64,000 nt of DNA from Paracoccaceae bacterium (lineage in GTDB: Bacteria; Pseudomonadota; Alphaproteobacteria; Rhodobacterales; Rhodobacteraceae): positions 9,971-73,970 of the forward strand of contig JAPOVX010000153.1 in the NCBI GenBank assembly GCA_026707935.1, in the 5' to 3' direction. The notes beneath the pieces were generated by a model. The model was not told where the DNA came from and made no database searches. It saw nothing but the letters and a program-made list of their open reading frames with translations. A program made the position numbers and the translations under genes. This document shows positions 9,378-17,130 of this stretch, piece after piece (within the stretch, counting starts at the first letter, position 1; each line of letters begins with the position of its first letter).

Positions 9378-10783
9378 GCGCCTTTTCTCGTAACCGAGAA
9401 TGCCTCGTTCACGAACCAGAGCCCGCCGTTCTCCCGAAGCACCTGTTCGGTGATTTCAAGATACCGGCGACCCTCGCGGATGGCGTCCTGGACCAGTTCT
9501 TCGCGCACCTGTGCAAAATAGACCGCGTTGTTGAAAGCGGCCGACAGCGACTGGGTTCCAAGGTTGTGGCCCTCCAGGACGGGGAGGGTGTGCATGTCGA
9601 AGCGAAAGAGAGCATTGGTGTCCGTCAATCCTGAAACGGTAAATCCTTCTCCCGCCAAATCCTTGCGCAAGTCACGGATGACATCGTACCGGCTGATGAC
9701 CGGGAGCGCCTGCTCGGGCCAAATGCGCCCGACGAGTTCATGCGCGGGATCGCGCGGGTAGCCCTGAATGACGGTCATGCGCCCGCCAGCCGCCAGCCGG
9801 TCGAAAACCGGCCTCAGAACGTAATCCAGGCGAAACGTCATCGTGTGGCTGTGCAGGTAGGGGTGGTTGAGGAGTGCGTAGTTGTAACGAAGCTCCGGGT
9901 CGCCTGGTGTCGGCAGAATGGACTGTAACCCACTTTCCTGGTCCAACCGGTAAATCGTTACGACCGAGGGCACCGCATAGACCGGTTGTGCATTTTCCCC
10001 CTGGTGGACCAGCCATTCCCTGGCCAGCTCGCCGTACAGTCCTGCAACCTGGCCTTGAAAGTCATAGGAACGCCGGCCTTCCAGGGCCAGGTTCCGCCAG
10101 ACCACATTCTCCGGATTGTCCCCTGAACGCTTTGTCAGGTCGACTGCTTCGCGCAGGTACATGTTCGTCATCACGAAGACGGAGAGAGGATGTTCGGTGA
10201 TCCGGTCGACAAGCCGTCCCATCGTGTTGCGCAGGTCTTCGAGCCCCCGCCCTTTCATCACCACCAATACCGGCGCGTCCGGGTGAAGTGCGTGCAGGGC
10301 GCGCAATGTCCGGGTCAGGATGATCCCGTTGTCCATTGGTGTGTAGAGAAGGCGAAACCCGTCAGGTCCGGGAGACACGTCCGCGAGTTCTGTCGCGACA
10401 CGGTCAGCCACGACCCAGCTTTCGTTGGTCGTGTTGGCGAAAATGTGAAACCGCTGCCGCTGTTCGTGGAACGCGAAACTTCCCGGCGTTCGAACCGAGC
10501 TTTCGCTGGAGATGAGTTCCGCCATCTTCGTGGCGTTCGAGTCCGACTTCTTTCGTTTCGGGCGTCCACGCAGCGCGACTTCGCCGCGTTCGGCCCGTTC
10601 CATGAAGTCATGCACTCGGCGTGCCGTTTCTTCCTCGATCCAACTGCCGCTGGAAATCCGGCTGACCAGCTTTCCATCGTTGACCGCATGTCGCCCGAAC
10701 GTGCTTTCCGCAATCCCGTGCCGGGCGCAGAAATTCCTGACTTCCTCGACGAGTGCCGTGATATCTTCGTTAAGTGCAGCCAA
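9374..10783 (-). CDS. HTH-containing protein of unknown function
   Basis: The best start is a TTG at 10783, two bases after the ridA stop, giving about 469 aa; upstream in-frame codons lie inside ridA. The first 60 residues (ALNEDITALVEEVRNFCARHGIAE, then STFGRHAVNDGKLVSRI) look like an HTH unit of a kind seen before DNA-binding segments, followed by a basic GRPKRKKSD linker. The remaining 370 residues, with LLYTPMDNGIILTRTLRALHA, GGRMTVIQGYP and LWFVNEAF, read like an alpha/beta domain. A methyltransferase-like fold is possible, but no clear SAM motif is seen. Tight coupling to ridA and the synthetase gene suggests a ligand-sensing regulator of the operon. This is inference. Confidence 0.6.
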   Translation of the reverse strand: MAALNEDITALVEEVRNFCARHGIAESTFGRHAVNDGKLVSRISSGSWIEEETARRVHDFMERAERGEVALRGRPKRKKSDSNATKMAELISSESSVRTPGSFAFHEQRQRFHIFANTTNESWVVADRVATELADVSPGPDGFRLLYTPMDNGIILTRTLRALHALHPDAPVLVVMKGRGLEDLRNTMGRLVDRITEHPLSVFVMTNMYLREAVDLTKRSGDNPENVVWRNLALEGRRSYDFQGQVAGLYGELAREWLVHQGENAQPVYAVPSVVTIYRLDQESGLQSILPTPGDPELRYNYALLNHPYLHSHTMTFRLDYVLRPVFDRLAAGGRMTVIQGYPRDPAHELVGRIWPEQALPVISRYDVIRDLRKDLAGEGFTVSGLTDTNALFRFDMHTLPVLEGHNLGTQSLSAAFNNAVYFAQVREELVQDAIREGRRYLEITEQVLRENGGLWFVNEAFSVTRKGA

Positions 10784-10785
10784 AC

Positions 10786-11262
10786 CTAGTCGCCGATCAG
10801 AAAGATTCCCTCGATTTCGACAGGCTGGCGGTCGACAAGGGTTTCGACTCCGACGGAAGAACGGGCGTGACATCCGATTTCGGGCCCGAAAACCTCGTAG
10901 AACAGATCGCTCGCCCCGTTCAGCACGGCATTGGGTTTTTCGAAATCCGGGTGCGAATTGATCATTCCAAGGATCTTCACAACCTTCCGGATCCGGTCGA
11001 GATCGCCCACATGATGCCTGACTGTCGCGATCATCTTGACCGCCACCGCCCGCGCGGTTGCATAGGCTTCATCCGCCGTAATGTCGACATCGACCTTTCC
11101 CCGGCGCTTCACGCTCTCGTCTTCCAGCAGAGCGGCACCGTGACCCGAAACATAGAGCATCGCGCCGACTTGCACGGCCGATGTACGATTCGGACTCGGC
11201 AAGACCAGTGGTTCCGGCAAGACTATGCCCAGTTCAGACAGTTTCGTTTCGATACGGCCCAT
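10786..11262 (-). CDS. RidA family protein (YjgF/YER057c/UK114)
   Basis: From the ATG at 11262 the protein is 158 aa (MGRIETKLSELGIVLP). The family core is visible: VGAMLYVSGHGA, ARAVAVKMIATVRHHVGDLDRI and VVKILGMINSHPDF. RidA proteins deaminate reactive enamines and imines, which arise from amino-acid and amine catabolism. GGGGAAC lies just before the chosen start; two in-frame ATGs upstream (11301, 11334) would add sequence unlike the family. It is the first gene of the long minus-strand operon and faces the folate-dependent demethylase gene across an 84-base shared promoter region. Its presence suggests that pathway intermediates contain nitrogen. Confidence 0.8.
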   Translation of the reverse strand: MGRIETKLSELGIVLPEPLVLPSPNRTSAVQVGAMLYVSGHGAALLEDESVKRRGKVDVDITADEAYATARAVAVKMIATVRHHVGDLDRIRKVVKILGMINSHPDFEKPNAVLNGASDLFYEVFGPEIGCHARSSVGVETLVDRQPVEIEGIFLIGD

Positions 11263-11346
11263 TTGTTCCCCGGTACCAGTTTTGACTTGCACTCTGCCCA
11301 TTTTCTGCCCACTAGTAAAGACGAAAAGGAACAAGTGGAATCAACT
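11263..11346. promoter_or_regulatory. Divergent promoter region with operator half site
   Basis: This 84-base gap separates divergently read ridA and the demethylase gene. It contains CCCACTAG at 11308-11315, the same half site as in the 15-base operators at 2533 and 16638, but the other half (TTCTG instead of ATGGT) is degenerate. Regulation by the same FadR-like protein is inferred. Confidence 0.4.
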
Positions 11347-12711
11347 ATGACGATAGCGACGCTCCAGGACAAGATCGATGCCGCCGGTGACCCGCTGACG
11401 ATGCTCAGAAATGCTCCCGCGGGTCCCTACCAGTTTCCGATCAAGGCCGAATTCACCAACTGGCGCGACGAGCAGGAGGCCTGGCGCCATGGCGCGGTAC
11501 TCTTCGACCAGTCCTTCCACATGACCGATCTCCTGATCAAGGGGCCGGACACCAGGGCCCTGTGCGCATTCGTCGCCGCCAACTCCATGGCCAACTGGCG
11601 CCGCGACATTGCCAAGCAGCTCGTCCATTGCACCGAAGACGGCTTCATCGTCGGCGATGCGATCATCTTCATCCTCGAGGAGGAGATGGTGAACATCGTC
11701 AACAAGCCGATGAATGCCAACTGGGTCATCTACCATGGCGAAAGGCACGGCTTCGACGTGGAATTCGAGCTGGACAGCCGGGCGCTCGACAACGCCGGAC
11801 GGCGCAAGAACTATCGGTTCGAGGTGCAGGGGCCAAACGCCTGGAGCATCCTCGAGAAGCTCAACGGCGGGCCGATCGAGGGCTTCAGGTTCTTCGGCAT
11901 GGGAGAGATCAGCATAGCGGGCCGCAGGGTTCGCGCACTGCGGCACGGCATGGCCGGCGCGGCCGGGCTGGAACTTTTCGGGCCCTTTGACGATTACGAC
12001 CTGATCCGCGATGCGATTCTCGAAGCCGGGGAGCCGGAAGCCCTGCGCGCGGCAGGATCCAGGACATATTCGACCGTCGCCCATGAAAGCGGCTGGTTCC
12101 CGTCACCGCTGCCGGCGATCTACACGGGCGACGCCCTTGCCGATTACCGCTCGTGGCTCTCGGCGGACAGCCTCGAGGCCAACCTGTCACTCGGCGGCTC
12201 CTTCATCGGTACGACTGTCAAAGACTACTACCTCACGCCCTACGACCTCGGTTATGGCCATATCGTGAAGTTCGACCATGACTTCATCGGCCGCGATGCG
12301 CTCGAGAAGAAGGCCTCCGAACCGCACCGGCACAAGCGCACGCTCCGCTGGTCGAAGGACGACGTGGTGAAGATCTTCGCTTCCCAGCTCGGCGAAGGGG
12401 AGCGGTACAAGTTCATGGACATGCCGGCGTCCCACTACGCGACCTGTCCTTACGATGAGGTTCGGTTGAACGGGCGAACCGTGGGGATTTCCCACTACCC
12501 GGTGTATACCTCGAATGTCCGCAGCTGGATCTCACTGGCGCTGCTGGATGAAGACGCGGCGGAGCCGGGAACCGAAGTGAGCCTGACATGGGGCGAACCC
12601 GACGGCGGAACGATGAAGCCGACCGTGGAACGCCACGTCCAGACCGAAGTGAGGTGTACTGTCGAGCCCTGCCCGATTTCCGTCGCCGCGTGCGAGACCT
12701 ACAAGAAATAG
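11347..12711 (+). CDS. GcvT/LigM-like aminomethyltransferase family protein (folate-dependent demethylase)
   Basis: From the ATG at 11347 the protein is 454 aa; the frame is open further upstream but that part covers the divergent promoter. WRHGAVLFDQSFHMTDLLIKGPD, the central NYRFEVQGPNAWSI and LRHGMAGAAGLELFGP, and the C-terminal VGISHYPVYTSNVRSWISLA follow the GcvT family. The size and these blocks resemble tetrahydrofolate-dependent O-demethylases of the LigM/DesA type as well as dimethylsulfoniopropionate and glycine-betaine-type demethylases. It would move a methyl group from the substrate to tetrahydrofolate. It is followed after four bases by a hydrolase gene. The exact methyl donor is not identifiable. 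Confidence 0.75.
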   Translation: MTIATLQDKIDAAGDPLTMLRNAPAGPYQFPIKAEFTNWRDEQEAWRHGAVLFDQSFHMTDLLIKGPDTRALCAFVAANSMANWRRDIAKQLVHCTEDGFIVGDAIIFILEEEMVNIVNKPMNANWVIYHGERHGFDVEFELDSRALDNAGRRKNYRFEVQGPNAWSILEKLNGGPIEGFRFFGMGEISIAGRRVRALRHGMAGAAGLELFGPFDDYDLIRDAILEAGEPEALRAAGSRTYSTVAHESGWFPSPLPAIYTGDALADYRSWLSADSLEANLSLGGSFIGTTVKDYYLTPYDLGYGHIVKFDHDFIGRDALEKKASEPHRHKRTLRWSKDDVVKIFASQLGEGERYKFMDMPASHYATCPYDEVRLNGRTVGISHYPVYTSNVRSWISLALLDEDAAEPGTEVSLTWGEPDGGTMKPTVERHVQTEVRCTVEPCPISVAACETYKK

Positions 12712-12715
12712 GCGC

Positions 12716-13516
12716 ATGGCCGGCGCCTACGATCTTCCTCCGGACACGCCCGGCTTTGCCGAGGCGCAGGCCGAAATGGCGGAACGCTCCAGGCCCGCCG
12801 CGGCGCTGCCCGGCGCGGCGTTCGACATCGCTTACGGATCCCATTCCCGCCAGCGCCTCGACATCTTTCCGGCAGGCAAGGACGCGCCCGCGCTCCTGTT
12901 CCTTCGCGGCGGATACTGGAAGCTCGGAGAGAAGGAGGACCGGTGGTTTCCGGCCATCGAATGGCAGCCGCGCGGCGTGGCCTGGATCGTGCCGAACTAC
13001 CGCCTGGCGCCCGAATTTACCTTGCCGGAGATCGTGGATGACGCCCGGGCCGTGCTCGAATGGGTCGTGGCGAACGGTGCCGGGTACGGCATCGACGCGA
13101 CCCGGATCCACCTCGTCGGAAACTCCGCCGGAGCGCATCTTGCCGCCATGATCGCGACCGGACCCATCACGAGAAACATCCGTTCGCTCACGCTGATCTC
13201 GGGGCTCTATGACCTGGTCCCCCTGCTTGACGAGGATCCCAACACGTGGCTCGAGATGGACCCGGAAACCGCGCGCTCCATGAGTCCGTGCCTCCATCTT
13301 CCCGCCCCGAACCTTCCGGTCTCGGTCTGCTGCGGCGGGGCCGAGACACCGGCCTTTGTCCGGCAGTCCCGGGACTTCGCGGAAGTGCTTCGAAGGAACG
13401 GAAACTCGGTGGATTATTTCGAAAGCCCCGGCAAGAACCACATGGCCGTCATCGGCGAGTGCGGTACCACCGGAACGCCGGTTTTTGAGGCGATGACGCG
13501 TCACCTGTCGCAGTGA
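12716..13516 (+). CDS. Alpha/beta hydrolase, kynurenine-formamidase-like
   Basis: A 266-aa alpha/beta hydrolase. The oxyanion motif [13 protein letters not shown] stands where HGGxW occurs in formamidases and hormone-sensitive-lipase-like esterases. The nucleophile elbow is GNSAGAHLA (Ser near residue 139), an acid candidate lies in the C-terminal third, and the His is probably in KNHMAVIGE near residue 241. The size and GGYW motif match arylformamidases and related carboxylesterases. The ATG is four bases after the demethylase stop, so the two are co-transcribed. With RidA and the cysteine amidase opposite, it would fit hydrolysis of an amide or formyl ester in the same pathway. Confidence 0.8.
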   Translation: MAGAYDLPPDTPGFAEAQAEMAERSRPAAALPGAAFDIAYGSHSRQRLDIFPAGKDAPALLFLRGGYWKLGEKEDRWFPAIEWQPRGVAWIVPNYRLAPEFTLPEIVDDARAVLEWVVANGAGYGIDATRIHLVGNSAGAHLAAMIATGPITRNIRSLTLISGLYDLVPLLDEDPNTWLEMDPETARSMSPCLHLPAPNLPVSVCCGGAETPAFVRQSRDFAEVLRRNGNSVDYFESPGKNHMAVIGECGTTGTPVFEAMTRHLSQ

Positions 13517-13599
13517 CCGGGAAAGGTGCGGACGCATTGCCGAGGTCATTCGAAACCAGCCGGAGCCAAGGAAGCGCCCGCCCCCGGCCGAAATCCGGG

Positions 13600-15042
13600 G
13601 TTTCCCAAAAGATAATTCTATTCAACATGTTGGATCGGCGCGCAACCTGGTGCACCGACCGCGCATCATCCAGGCTCATGTCACTCGCCTTCCCGGCAAT
13701 CATGTTCACTGCCGCGTTGATGTTGCCCGAGAGAATCGAAGGCATGACCGAAGCATCTACCACCCTCAATCCCTCGGCTCCCCACCCGGCAGCACTCGTC
13801 CAGGGGCCTGCCTTCCCCAATCGCAACCGTGCCGCATAGGCGGGAAATTGTGGTAACGCGTTCCTTGATACCCTTCAGCAACGCCGCATTGCCTGCCTCT
13901 GCGAGACCAGGCCCCGGCCAGAGCTCCTCCTCGATCTGATCTGAAACCGGCGCACGGCGGCAAATCTCCCGCGCTTTCAGTAGTCCCGCCACGGTGGTCC
14001 GGCGGTCCCTCTCGGTCGAAAGGCAGTTGGCCTGGATCGCGGGCGGATCCATCGGATCGGGTGACTTCAGCCGGATCTCGCTACGGGACTCCGGGCGGGT
14101 CGGGCAGATTGAAATCGTGAAGCCCGGAAACTCGTGGAACCCCTTGCCCGGGTTGTCGCTCGACCAGGGCAAGACGTTGAACCGGATGTCCGCGCGATCG
14201 ACCCCGGGCGCGCTTCCCGGAAAGGCAAAGATCGCCGCCGCTCCCATGGCGAGCGGACCGCGGCACCGCAACGCAAATTGAATCCACATCCAGACGCGCA
14301 CGCAGACCGAGTCAAGGCGCTGGTTCAGCGTCGGGTTCCGCACCCTGTGGGCGTTGTGAATCTCAAGGTGGGCCAGCAAATTCGTGCCGATCCCGGAAGC
14401 ATTCGGAACCGGCGAGACCCCGAACCGTGCGATTTCCCCGGCCGGTCCAACGCGGGAATGCATAAGCAACTGTGGCGACCCAACCGCGCCCGCGGCAAGA
14501 GGCACCTCGCCCTTGCATGCGAACCGCCGGTTTACCGAGTCGAGACGGGCTCGGACCCCGCTCGCCCGGCAACCGTTGAATTCGATACCGAGAACCCGTG
14601 CGTCCGTCAGCACCCGCGAATCCGCCCGACCAGGGGTCGGGTCGAGGCAGGCATGCGCGCCGCTGACCCGCAAGCCGTTTCAGGACGCGGTCTGGTAGTA
14701 ACCGGCACCCTCCTGTTGCTCCCCTTTGCAGTCGGGGTTGAACGGGAGACCGAATGCTTTCGCGGCCGCGGCAAAAAGTCGGTGATCTCGAATCGTACGC
14801 GGCCGTCCGATACACCGGCCACCCAGGTACGGTTCCGGTTCAGTCTTGAAACGCCAGTCGAAGCGGGGGTCGCCGATGGTCTTGAAGTATCCGACCGGAA
14901 TCCTGATCCAGGGGTTCCGGTTGCGCCCGCCCGCCTCGATCAGCAGGACACGTGTCCCGGGATCTGCGCTCAGCCGGTTCGCCAGCACGCACCCCGCGGC
15001 GCCCGCACCGACGATGATGAAGTCCCAGTTACCGTCAACCAT
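13600..15042 (-). pseudogene. Decayed GMC-family FAD oxidoreductase
   Basis: The remains of one GMC oxidoreductase are spread over three frames. The N-terminal frame (15042 to about 14680) has the FAD motif FIIVGAGAAGCVLANRLS and FDWRFKTEPEPYLGGR, but then jumps straight to AAAAKAFGLPFNPDCKG, so about 90 residues including the GGSS region are deleted. After a frameshift near 14675 the middle (to about 13830) reads EVPLAAGAVGSPQLLMHS. A further frameshift leads to the C-terminal signature [17 protein letters not shown] and [14 protein letters not shown] (13640-13760). The gene cannot make a working enzyme. It sits between the hydrolase and the propeller-protein genes on the minus strand and was probably the last gene of the 16604-15056 operon. 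Confidence 0.85.
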
Positions 15043-15055
15043 CGCGGGCTGCACG

Positions 15056-15619
15056 TCAGATGTAGTGGGGCACCTCTTTTTGCGTCGGTCCTACCGAATA
15101 ACGCGGACGCGGGCGCGCGTCGCCCCACCTGTCCCCGTCGAGAGAATCAAGGTGCAACCTGTGCAACAGCTCCCGCCCCAGCACCAGGTCGGACAGCACC
15201 GCGGTGTCTCCGGTTGCTCCCGCCGTCTTCACAAGCAGGAACCCGCGCGGAAGCGCGTCCCCGGTGCCGCCCGCAGCCTCGATCATGTCGGCGGGCAGAC
15301 CAAGGTCCCCGAACGGCGTGCCGTTGAGAGTCACGTCACCGACGTGGCCGTCGAGATTGCCGAGGCGCCATGCCTGCCGCGCCACGACCACGAACCCGTT
15401 CGAAAGAACCGAACCCGGCAGGATCAGGGCCCCGCCGCCAAGCGCCATGACACAGTAGGCGGGCCGCGCCGCGGTGTCCTTGTCCGCCTGCTGCCAGCAT
15501 TCGTGGGTCAGGAACCTCAAGGGACGCCGTTCACCGTCAACCTCCAGGTAATCAACGATAACGTCGGGCGTCGTGACCTGGCCCTCGGGCCCGGCGACAT
15601 GTGGTTTCAAAAGAAACAT
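15056..15619 (-). CDS. Hypothetical protein, propeller-gene partner
   Basis: I do not recognise this 187-aa protein. It has no signal peptide or membrane helix. It is rich in short beta-prone segments (YCVMALGGGALILPGS, GFVVVARQAWRLGNLDGHVGDVTLNGTPF) and has several glycines around a GVLLPRGFLLVKTAG-like stretch. GAGGACGAG precedes the ATG at 15619. It begins ten bases after the Asp-box protein gene and ends just before the start of the decayed GMC gene, so the three formed one operon. A substrate-binding or accessory role for the oxidoreductase is conceivable but not shown by the sequence. Confidence 0.6.
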   Translation of the reverse strand: MFLLKPHVAGPEGQVTTPDVIVDYLEVDGERRPLRFLTHECWQQADKDTAARPAYCVMALGGGALILPGSVLSNGFVVVARQAWRLGNLDGHVGDVTLNGTPFGDLGLPADMIEAAGGTGDALPRGFLLVKTAGATGDTAVLSDLVLGRELLHRLHLDSLDGDRWGDARPRPRYSVGPTQKEVPHYI

Positions 15620-15629
15620 CTCGTCCTCC

Positions 15630-16604
15630 TCAGAGCGGCGCCCAGGTGATCATTCGGATCTCGCCCAGTTCGCGTTTCATTTTCTGCCAGCTTTCGCCGC
15701 CATCGGTGCTCTTGAAGATCTGGCCGAAGATCGTGGCGGCAAAAAGCAGGCTGGTGTCGGCAGCGTTCGTGCCGATGGTCCAGATCGTGGAATTGGCCGG
15801 ATGGGACATCTCGCAGATCTCCCAGGTCATCCCGAAATCCCTGGAGATCAGAAGCTCTCCCGCCTCTCCGGACGGTTTGTCGCCGACACTGGCGATCACC
15901 GTGTCGGAGTTTTCTTCCGGTTGCTTGAGCGAACGGAAATATTCCCACTTTGCCTGCGGGACCTCCAGTTGCTGCCATGTCTTGCCATTGTCGTCCGACC
16001 GGTGCACGCCGTCCTCGGTCGAGCAGAGCACCGTGCGGCTGCCGTCATCGCGGTCGCGGAAGACGAGATCGTGGGTGTCGTTGTCATGCAACCCCCGGAT
16101 GATCATCTTCCATGTCCGGCCGCGATCGGTGGAGCGGAAGACGCCGTCGATCTCGATGGTGATCCAGATGGTGTCGGCGTCCGCCGGGTCGAAATGGATC
16201 GAGGTCACACGCGATGTGTTGATGAACCAGCATTCGGTCGAAGCGTCGAGATTGGAACGGCGCCAGCTCGCGCCGTTGTTCTCGGATATGAAGATCTCTG
16301 CCGGTCGCGTGCCGCAAACGATGAAATCCGGATCGGCGGGCGACTGGGCGATCTTCAGGATGTGGAGGTTGTCCATCGGCGAGGGGATGTAATCGAACCG
16401 CCCGGCCTCTTCGGTGTAGCGATAGAGACCCTGGTCCGAGCCCGCCAGCACCTCGCCCGGGCGGTCGGCGTGCGTGTGGACCGCCCAAACCCGCGCCTCG
16501 TTGTAGAAGCCACCGGTCGGAGTCAGCAGGCGGTTCCAGCTTGTCCCTTCGTCCTCGCTGAACCAGACGCTCTGCATCGTGGCGGCGTAGGCTTTGTAAG
16601 ACAT
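15630..16604 (-). CDS. BNR/Asp-box repeat beta-propeller protein
   Basis: The 324-aa protein carries at least five Asp-box motifs (S-x-D-x-G-x-T/S-W): FSEDEGTSW near residue 14, ISENNGASW, RSTDRGRTW, RSDDNGKTW, ISRDFGMTW and KSTDGGESW. Such repeats build six- or seven-bladed propellers of the sialidase/VPS10 type. The usual sialidase arginine triad is not evident, and there is no signal peptide, so it is probably a cytoplasmic binding or unknown-activity propeller. AGGAGAATTC precedes the ATG at 16604. A FadR-type operator (16638-16652) lies 34 bases upstream. It leads a short operon with the 187-aa protein and the ruined GMC gene. Confidence 0.75.
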   Translation of the reverse strand: MSYKAYAATMQSVWFSEDEGTSWNRLLTPTGGFYNEARVWAVHTHADRPGEVLAGSDQGLYRYTEEAGRFDYIPSPMDNLHILKIAQSPADPDFIVCGTRPAEIFISENNGASWRRSNLDASTECWFINTSRVTSIHFDPADADTIWITIEIDGVFRSTDRGRTWKMIIRGLHDNDTHDLVFRDRDDGSRTVLCSTEDGVHRSDDNGKTWQQLEVPQAKWEYFRSLKQPEENSDTVIASVGDKPSGEAGELLISRDFGMTWEICEMSHPANSTIWTIGTNAADTSLLFAATIFGQIFKSTDGGESWQKMKRELGEIRMITWAPL

Positions 16605-16637
16605 GAGCGAATTCTCCTGAAAATCCCAGCTTGCCCA

Positions 16638-16652
16638 CTATGGTCCCACTAG
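16638..16652. promoter_or_regulatory. FadR/GntR-type operator site (second copy)
   Basis: CTATGGTCCCACTAG is identical to the site at 2533-2547 and again lies about 35 bases before a minus-strand start codon (16604). TGGTCCCACTA fits the FadR-subfamily consensus TNGTNNNACNA. The regulator gene was not found in this part of the window. Confidence 0.6.
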
Positions 16653-17130
16653 AAGAAACGTCAATGCAGTGCTTGAAAAAAATGCAACGATGTTCAAAAA
16701 AACCTCAGTTCGGGAAAGACTCGGGGCTGGTGTCCAGGGACCTGCGTAGCTGCGACCGGCGCGCATGATCACCCTACGGGCACGGCTTGCAGAATCCAAC
16801 GCCTGGGCGCCTGCGGAAAAGCCGAAGCTCTTCCGGGCCTGGATGTGCAGACCGGGACTGGACCTGGACGCGGGCATCAGGAAAAACAACTCCGTCAGTT
16901 CCCCGGCAGGCCGAAACCGGATTCCCGTTCCAAATCGAGGGACCGGCCGCGAAACAGCCGCTTCGTATTCCGGGGCGGACGACAACGTGCTGTTCCGGTC
17001 GCCACGGAAATCGGCGCGCTGGATGTCGCGTGATCCCGTCACTGGGCAAGCACAAATGGCGACACATCGTCCCGGTCGCGGCCGTCCGGACATTCTTGTC
17101 TCGCCTTGAGGCGGTACGTATAGGACGCCG
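16653..17130. other. Intergenic region, no gene seen
   Basis: Divergent gap between the propeller operon and prfC. Open frames here have no recognisable protein pattern. It presumably holds the prfC promoter, but I could not assign -35/-10 boxes. Confidence 0.6.

Noticed and set aside
10774..11346. N-terminal extension of the demethylase frame through the divergent promoter and ridA
   Set aside because: The family begins at the ATG at 11347, and the extension is the complement of ridA.
14134..15327. 397-aa plus-strand frame across the GMC pseudogene
   Set aside because: Antisense of recognisable, though broken, GMC sequence; no independent motif.
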